IMG/VR virus record: IMGVR_UViG_3300025154_000354
Span: 1 to 25,842 of that record
Direction: 5' to 3' (one strand)
DNA length: 25,842 nucleotides
Origin: a virus
In this document: piece by piece, positions 22,665-25,842 of the stretch
How positions within the stretch are numbered: the stretch's first letter is position 1
Layout of the letters: each line of letters starts with the position of its first letter
Program-made: the position numbers and the translations under genes
The notes under the pieces: model-generated
Told to the model about the DNA's origin: nothing
Database searches by the model: none
The model's input: the letters and a program-made list of their open reading frames with translations, nothing else

Positions 22665-23680
22665 CCCAGCAACATCGCCATGGCCAGTTGAGCCGATGCG
22701 TTCAGTTCCGCCCTTGCCCACATTGCCGCGCCGCCAAGCCAGGCCGGGCCGATAGTGTTGTTGTAGAAAGCCCGCAAAGTACCGGCCGACACGAAAAACC
22801 CCCTGAAATTGGACTCGCCGCCGAAGGTGAACGGGTCCGTCAAGTTGGTTGTAACGCCGACCTTGAATTTCTTCTGCCCGCCGACGGTGTAGCCCGAGAC
22901 CACAGCGCAATAGAGCGGGACGTTGGCAGCAAAATCGAAAACTTTGTTTGACCATGACGTTCCGTCAGTTGAGCTTAAATACCCATGTATTGTGCCGGGG
23001 GTGGGCACGTCGTAAGCGGACCAACTGAGCAGCCCCACACCTGCGGTTGGACCAAGAATCGGGTAGGCCGTCACACTGTTGTGTACGGTGTGGGAAAAAC
23101 CAAACGTGACCTTGACCACCAACGTCATCTGCCCGGCCAGCGCCGCCTCGACCGCCGCAGAGGTCGGCCAGGTCAGCACGTCCAGGGCGCGAGAGCCCTC
23201 GACCGGCGAGGTGCGGACCAGCCGCTTTTCAACCTGGCAGAACGTCACCACCCCGGCAATCGTCACATCCACCGTGCCCGCGCCGGTTACAACAAACGTC
23301 CGCGGGGTAGCCGCAACGGCCGCGCCGCCCCCGGTAATCGTGGCCGTTGCGGCCGCGACGGTCGCGCTCCCGGCCCCGAAAACCGAGCAGGTATAGGTGC
23401 CGGTCGTGGCCAAATTGATCGTCTGAGTCGCGGGAACTAAGGGCGTCACAAATAGGTTGGTAGTCGCCGGCTCGCCCAAGAACCCGTCCGCCTCGATCCG
23501 CGGCCCGTTGATCGGGTATTCGGTCGAAGGGTCAAAAAATGCGCGAGCCGTCGAGGCGCGGGTGAATGCGGAGGGCGACGAGTATGCTTGCAGGTTCGGT
23601 TCGACCCGCCAAACCAAATCGGCCGGACCGCGGCCCATGCGCATCCGTTGCCCCATTTTTAGGCCGTTGTAGCCGTTCAT
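22661..23680 (-). CDS. Tail/fibre-type protein with FTRASTA N-terminal motif
   Basis: 339 residues. The N-terminal segment has FTRASTA (39-45) followed by EADGFLGEPATTNLF (63-77). I know this pairing (FTRAST..., then GxLxEPxxTNL) from phage tail and fibre proteins, where a lectin-like (concanavalin A-type) sandwich often follows; the beta-rich C-terminal region here (about 180-339) would suit it. The middle (95-150) is Ala/Thr/Gly-rich. It could be a receptor-binding or decoration protein. ATG 23680 overlaps the small terminase stop (ATGA). It is placed first after the small terminase, which is uncommon. Confidence 0.65.
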   Translation of the reverse strand: MNGYNGLKMGQRMRMGRGPADLVWRVEPNLQAYSSPSAFTRASTARAFFDPSTEYPINGPRIEADGFLGEPATTNLFVTPLVPATQTINLATTGTYTCSVFGAGSATVAAATATITGGGAAVAATPRTFVVTGAGTVDVTIAGVVTFCQVEKRLVRTSPVEGSRALDVLTWPTSAAVEAALAGQMTLVVKVTFGFSHTVHNSVTAYPILGPTAGVGLLSWSAYDVPTPGTIHGYLSSTDGTSWSNKVFDFAANVPLYCAVVSGYTVGGQKKFKVGVTTNLTDPFTFGGESNFRGFFVSAGTLRAFYNNTIGPAWLGGAAMWARAELNASAQLAMAMLLG

Positions 23681-24105
23681 TTGCCACCCGCCTTGACGAA
23701 CCGCACGGTAAGCGCAATCGGCCCGCCATCGGGGTTGGAAAGTGTGTGCTCTTGTTTTTCCCGCCAGTTTTCAGGCTTGCGGTTTTTCAACCAAAAAATG
23801 CAGGCGGTAACGTCGCCAGACATGGCTTTCCCGTAGAGACTTTGGGCTACGGCGGTGTCCGCAACTTCGCGCCCTTCTTTTACGGACCTTGAAAAACTGG
23901 GGATGTTTCGAATCCAGTATTCTATGGATGATACGGAAACTTCAAACAATTCGGCGAGTTTATCGTTGGTTGCGCCCAAAAGACAGAACCCTTTGGCTTG
24001 ATCGTCGTATTCGGCCTTGTAATCAGTGGGGCGACCACGACCGCGTGCGGATTTTTGATCGGCTTTGGGCTTGGCTTTTTTTGGGGTTTTTTTGGAGGTG
24101 GTCAT
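23677..24105 (-). CDS. terS: Terminase small subunit
   Basis: 142 residues. A very basic, Lys-rich tail (1-26) is followed by GRPTDYKAEYDDQA, then a helix-turn-helix (about 43-66, GATNDKLAELFEVSVSSIEYWI) and an ACIFWLKNRKPENWREK motif (101-117) found in many phage small terminases. It recognises the packaging site and loads the large subunit. It is the first gene after the strong promoter at 24141-24169, with GAGGGGCGAC upstream of the ATG. It is separated from the large terminase by four genes, about 1.9 kb. If a pac site lies within or near this gene, as in P22, I cannot pick it out by eye. Confidence 0.85.
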   Translation of the reverse strand: MTTSKKTPKKAKPKADQKSARGRGRPTDYKAEYDDQAKGFCLLGATNDKLAELFEVSVSSIEYWIRNIPSFSRSVKEGREVADTAVAQSLYGKAMSGDVTACIFWLKNRKPENWREKQEHTLSNPDGGPIALTVRFVKAGGK

Positions 24106-24140
24106 GTCGCCCCTCGGGTTGAGGTGAACCGTTGGAGCGA

Positions 24141-24169
24141 AGTGTAGAGGATTCTATACAGTCTGTCAA
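24141..24169 (-). promoter_or_regulatory. Strong sigma70-type promoter for the late series
   Basis: On the minus strand TTGACA (24164-24169) is followed after exactly 17 bases by TACACT (24141-24146). The start of transcription should be near 24134, giving a leader of about 28 bases before the small terminase ATG. It is the clearest promoter in front of the packaging, head, tail and lysis genes, which run with almost no gaps to 1629. Confidence 0.75.
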
Positions 24170-24171
24170 GT

Positions 24172-24194
24172 AAAAAGTGTTACCTTTGGTTACA
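24172..24194 (-). terminator. Possible terminator of the small-gene cluster
   Basis: Seven-base arms (24178-24184 and 24188-24194, one mismatch) around a three-base loop are followed on the minus strand by five T (24172-24176). It overlaps the stop codon of the lipoprotein gene and lies directly before the late promoter, insulating the two units. The stem is short and AT-rich, so efficiency may be low. Confidence 0.45.
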
Positions 24195-24516
24195 GGTCTT
24201 TCAAATTAAAAATATACGCACTATCCCCGGCAATCCGGGCGATGGTGGATTTGACGTTGGCGACGCCGTATCCGGACTCGTCAACAGGGTAAATGTCGAT
24301 GGTGACGCCTGGCTCACAGGCCCCCCGGGGGCCGTTGGGAAAGCACTGATCCTCGACCACGATAGGCGGGGGCGGCTGGACGGTTTCGACGCGGCCGTCG
24401 TAGGTGCAACCGGAGAGCAATGCTACGAGGATCAATCCGCCGGCGAATGCGTGCCACACAATTAGCATGATCCGTTCACGACAAGTAAGCCAATGCCAAA
24501 ACGGTTTTCTGTTCAT
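24190..24516 (-). CDS. Small lipoprotein of unknown role
   Basis: 108 residues. After a 16-residue polar/aromatic lead, a hydrophobic helix ends in the lipobox LSGC (Cys37), so the mature protein (about 72 residues) should be lipid-anchored. An internal ATG at residue 17 would give a more standard signal length; the first ATG has GAGGA directly before it and overlaps the upstream stop (ATGA), so either start is possible. The mature part has a Pro-rich segment and two further Cys (58 and 66) that may form a disulfide. Not recognised. It lies outside the lysis cassette, so a spanin role is less likely; envelope modification is possible. Confidence 0.6.
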   Translation of the reverse strand: MNRKPFWHWLTCRERIMLIVWHAFAGGLILVALLSGCTYDGRVETVQPPPPIVVEDQCFPNGPRGACEPGVTIDIYPVDESGYGVANVKSTIARIAGDSAYIFNLKDL

Positions 24517-24742
24517 TCCTCTTTCCCTTCCTTCCGCTTCTGGTAAATGACTCTCGGTATCACAACCGCATCTGGTCCATATTTTTCCAGCAGTTCTTTG
24601 ATTGTGTAGCCATAGGTGACAGGGGATTCGTCGATGGGTTCGCCAACTGATTTAAACCCCTCTTGCGCCCAGTCATGTATAGTGGCGCGGTCGAGGTCTT
24701 GAAGTGTTGGCCGTTTTCTGGTCATTCCTCTTCCCCTTCCTT
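24504..24742. repeat. 30-bp direct repeat at two successive gene junctions
   Basis: Positions 24504-24533 and 24713-24742 match at 28 of 30 bases. Each copy covers the end of one small gene, the ribosome-binding site and the start of the next gene (MNRKP and MTRKR). The copies are 209 bases apart and could recombine to delete one gene. Confidence 0.85.
24513..24725 (-). CDS. 70-residue hypothetical protein
   Basis: Starts at ATG 24725 (GGAAGGGGAAGAGGA upstream), which overlaps the stop of the gene before it, and ends overlapping the lipoprotein ATG. The product is soluble and charged, with helices around ATIHDWAQEGF and TIKELLEKYG, and ends in a Lys/Glu-rich tail (KRKEGKEE). No family recognised. 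The longer in-frame ORF reaching to 25037 overlaps the neighbouring gene in another frame and is rejected as the true start. Confidence 0.6.
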   Translation of the reverse strand: MTRKRPTLQDLDRATIHDWAQEGFKSVGEPIDESPVTYGYTIKELLEKYGPDAVVIPRVIYQKRKEGKEE

Positions 24743-24907
24743 TTTCTCGATCTCGTAAATTAGCATCGGCTCGCCCTTGCGGCCGGTGTGCGGCGTGATA
24801 TAGACTACCTGACCCGGTCGTGTATTGACGATCATTTCCCCGCACCTTGCCAACCCGGTTCGTTTCCGCCGAATCCATTTGGTTATGAAAGAAGTCCATT
24901 TTTTCAT
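24722..24907 (-). CDS. 61-residue basic/acidic hypothetical protein
   Basis: From ATG 24907 (GGAG eight bases upstream) the product begins with a very basic helix (MKKWTSFITKWIRRKRTG), has a beta-rich middle (PGQVVYITPHTGRKGEPMLIYEI) and ends in an acidic tail (EKKEGEEE). A second in-frame ATG at 24973 with AAGGAG upstream would add 22 residues; see the zinc-ribbon frame that shares this stretch. Its tail and that of the next gene are alike (KEGEEE and KEGKEE), because the junction DNA is repeated. Function unknown. Confidence 0.55.
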   Translation of the reverse strand: MKKWTSFITKWIRRKRTGLARCGEMIVNTRPGQVVYITPHTGRKGEPMLIYEIEKKEGEEE

Positions 24908-24969
24908 TTCGGCGCTCCGCAATTCTGGCAACGTGGACCGTTGCCGGGTTTGAGGTTGCAGTAGTCTGG
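24904..24969 (-). pseudogene. Possible frameshifted zinc-ribbon micro-ORF
   Basis: This frame reads PDYCNLKPGNGPRCQNCGAPK and then TGA, with Cys in the pattern C-x9-C-x2-C and a typical CxxCGAPK ending. Its TGA overlaps the ATG of the next gene as ATGA, the junction style used across this cluster. It has no start of its own: a TGA directly precedes it. The ATG at 24973, with AAGGAG upstream, is out of frame by one base. It may be a frameshifted gene, a sequence error or chance. Confidence 0.35.
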
Positions 24970-24973
24970 TCAT

Positions 24974-25284
24974 TGTCGGCACTCCTTTTCGATTCTGGCC
25001 CGTGGGCGGAATTACCCATTAAGGCCGGTTGTAGCAAGCATGGTCGGTTAAACCACCTAATATCAATATTCGCCCCCCCCGCCCCCTTCCGGGGGAGCGA
25101 TCATGCGTCAAAGCCCGCATGACCGACGTACTCGTGAATTTTAATTTGAATTTTGAAGAGGTTTGAAAGCGAATATGGAAAGTCGAGGAACCTTCGGGAA
25201 CCCAGGCGCAATGCGGCCCAGGGCGAATCGTGGTGTATTTGGGACAGCGAAGAAGTTATCAACCCCCGAAGGGGTCTTGGCCGC
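24974..25284. other. Gene-poor stretch, probably leader or regulatory DNA
   Basis: No convincing gene is seen on either strand. The region holds an eight-C run (25073-25080), a GC hairpin-like block (25081-25096), an inverted repeat TCATGCG/CGCATGA with an eight-base gap (25101-25107 and 25116-25122), a strongly AT-rich block (25136-25158) and a direct repeat ggaacc (near 25190). It probably carries a leader and perhaps a promoter for the small-gene cluster, but I could not find a convincing -35/-10 pair. Confidence 0.5.
25262..25275 (-). terminator. Weak terminator-like hairpin after the basic protein gene
   Basis: ACCCC and GGGGT pair around a four-base loop (TTCG on the minus strand, an especially stable tetraloop) ten bases after the stop codon of the basic protein. 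A true T-run is lacking (TGATAACTTCTT follows), so it may only slow or process the transcript. Confidence 0.35.
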
Positions 25285-25671
25285 TTATTGCGCGAATTCG
25301 TCAGCCGCTCGCGTTGCTCCCTTGCTGACACTTACCTTTTGCCCATTACTCCGGCGCTTAACCACCAGGGCCGGACGATTGGTCCCCCGGTTCGAGGGGC
25401 GATGGCTTTTATTCTTCTTCTGCTGTTGTTTCGGCGTATACGGGACAGAAAACTGCGTGCGCTCGCGGCATTTTTTGAGGTTGCCGCCTCGCGCCAAAAA
25501 CTCTTCTACCGTTTCGGCCGGCGGTAATTCCGGCTCACGGTTTAATTTAGCGTCTTGCTCAATGTAGTCCAACCGCTCAAAAACGTCTCCGTCGGCGCGG
25601 CCCGCGAATTTAGCGTATTTGTTGGCTTTGCCGGTTTGGGGAAGCGTGTTGACGGAATTACTTTTCAGCAT
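25285..25671 (-). CDS. Basic hypothetical protein, possible regulator, likely leaderless mRNA
   Basis: 128 residues from ATG 25671. An upstream in-frame ATG (25734) would place the promoter inside the gene and is rejected. The N-terminal half is mixed and helical, with VEEFLARGG (55-63) followed by LKKC. The C-terminal half (from about 78) is very basic and likely disordered (KQQQKKNKSHRPSNRG), suited to nucleic acid binding. No named domain recognised. The promoter's -10 box lies only six bases before the ATG, so transcription should begin at or next to the A of the start codon with no ribosome-binding site, as with the lambda cI mRNA from PRM. Its isolated promoter beside a divergent regulatory region suggests a regulatory or early role. 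Confidence 0.6.
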   Translation of the reverse strand: MLKSNSVNTLPQTGKANKYAKFAGRADGDVFERLDYIEQDAKLNREPELPPAETVEEFLARGGNLKKCRERTQFSVPYTPKQQQKKNKSHRPSNRGTNRPALVVKRRSNGQKVSVSKGATRAADEFAQ

Positions 25672-25677
25672 GGTCGA

Positions 25678-25706
25678 ATTATACGCGCCGTAACCGCGCC
25701 GGTCAA
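25678..25706 (-). promoter_or_regulatory. Sigma70-type promoter overlapping a start region (leaderless)
   Basis: On the minus strand TTGACC (25701-25706) is followed after 17 bases by a perfect TATAAT (25678-25683). The expected start of transcription is about 25671, which is the first base of the ATG of the basic protein gene. No Shine-Dalgarno sequence precedes that ATG. Confidence 0.8.
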
Positions 25707-25716
25707 TAAAATAGGG

Positions 25717-25752
25717 ATATGCTAATTTTAACACAATATGCTTTTTTTAACA
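25717..25752. repeat. Two 17-bp direct repeats upstream of the promoter
   Basis: ATATGCTAATTTTAACA (25717-25733) and ATATGCTTTTTTTAACA (25736-25752) agree at 15 of 17 bases and start 19 bases apart, close to two helical turns. They lie about 46-81 bases upstream of the predicted leftward start. They are candidate operators or UP-element-like sites. An inverted pair AATATG/CATATT (25735-25740 and 25751-25756) overlaps the second copy. Confidence 0.7.
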
Positions 25753-25764
25753 TATTCCTTTTGT

Positions 25765-25808
25765 CGTTCGCATGCGAATGAGTTTTCCGGGCTTGCCGGA
25801 TAACTCAT
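25765..25808. promoter_or_regulatory. Palindrome and stem-loop in the divergent control region
   Basis: TTCGCATGCGAA (25767-25778) is a perfect 12-bp palindrome. Next to it, ATGAGTTTTCCGG (25778-25790) pairs with 25796-25808 over twelve positions, one mismatch aside, around a five-base loop. Both could be operators for a repressor of the rightward genes that begin beyond the window. A consensus -35 box TTGACA follows at 25834-25839 on the plus strand. Confidence 0.5.
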
Positions 25809-25842
25809 TCCGTTGACGCCGCCGATATGATAGTTGACAGCA

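Noticed and set aside
24908-25037. N-terminal extension of the 70-residue gene to ATG 25037
   Set aside because: The extension overlaps the 61-residue gene in another frame for its whole length. The start at 24725 has its own ribosome-binding site and the ATGA overlap typical of this cluster.
24972-25111. TTGACG at 25106-25111 (minus strand) as a -35 box for the small-gene cluster
   Set aside because: The position 17 bases downstream is a G-run with no -10 resemblance.
25153-25567. Two overlapping plus-strand frames of 124 and 134 codons opposite the basic protein gene
   Set aside because: Antisense to a gene with a clear promoter; neither has a convincing start signal and they overlap each other.
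1-25842. tRNA, rRNA, insertion sequence, integrase or attachment site
   Set aside because: None could be recognised by eye; no cloverleaf with a CCA end, no transposase or recombinase motif and no terminal inverted repeats with target duplications.

Overview
This window is the late (structural, packaging and lysis) half of a tailed double-stranded DNA phage, or of a prophage. Nearly every gene lies on the minus strand in one dense, translationally coupled series that runs from about 24.1 kb down to 1.6 kb. The particle is most likely podovirus-like and related in plan to P22: a P22-type portal, a scaffold, a DUF4043/N4-gp56-like major capsid protein, a small gp4-like adaptor, a gp10-like DNA-stabilisation/tail hub protein and a block of Gly/Ala/Gln-rich ejection proteins with an SLT lysozyme domain. 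I see no sheath, tape measure or tail-tube gene. A lipoprotein spanin candidate and a periplasm-directed lysin point to a Gram-negative host. GC content looks moderately high. I see no tRNA, rRNA, CRISPR array, integrase or transposase, so host genus and lifestyle cannot be settled here.

Layout, left to right. At 1-1556 there are four plus-strand genes: a 5'-incomplete small protein, a PAPS-reductase/DndC-like PP-loop protein, a small zinc-ribbon protein and a 51-residue protein. They end at a GC-rich terminator (1575-1615) where they meet the minus-strand series head on. At 1629-3801 (minus) is the lysis and accessory region: two holin-like membrane proteins, a lipoprotein, a probable L,D-transpeptidase-fold lysin and a secreted beta-rich protein. 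At 3811-14474 (minus) are the tail genes: two paralogous fibres, the ejection protein block, the hub protein and the adaptor. At 14452-18601 (minus) are head proteins, including a tandem pair of paralogs, the major capsid protein and the scaffold. At 18613-24105 (minus) are the portal, large terminase, four fibre-like or small genes, and the small terminase.

At 24190-25671 (minus) is a separate cluster of small genes: a lipoprotein, two or three small hypotheticals and a basic protein. The right end (25672-25842) is a regulatory region with direct repeats, palindromes, a strong leftward promoter and a consensus -35 box facing right off the window.

Expression logic inferred from sequence: one strong sigma70-type promoter (TTGACA-17-TACACT, 24141-24169) stands directly in front of the small terminase and could drive the whole packaging, head, tail and lysis series. 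A second promoter (TTGACC-17-TATAAT, 25678-25706) sits so close to the basic protein's start codon that its transcript should be leaderless. Points most worth a second look are that leaderless promoter with its tandem 17-bp repeats, the L,D-transpeptidase-like lysin, an EF-hand-like loop in a head protein, the GNAL motif shared by four virion proteins, the paired paralogs, and a possible frameshifted zinc-ribbon peptide.
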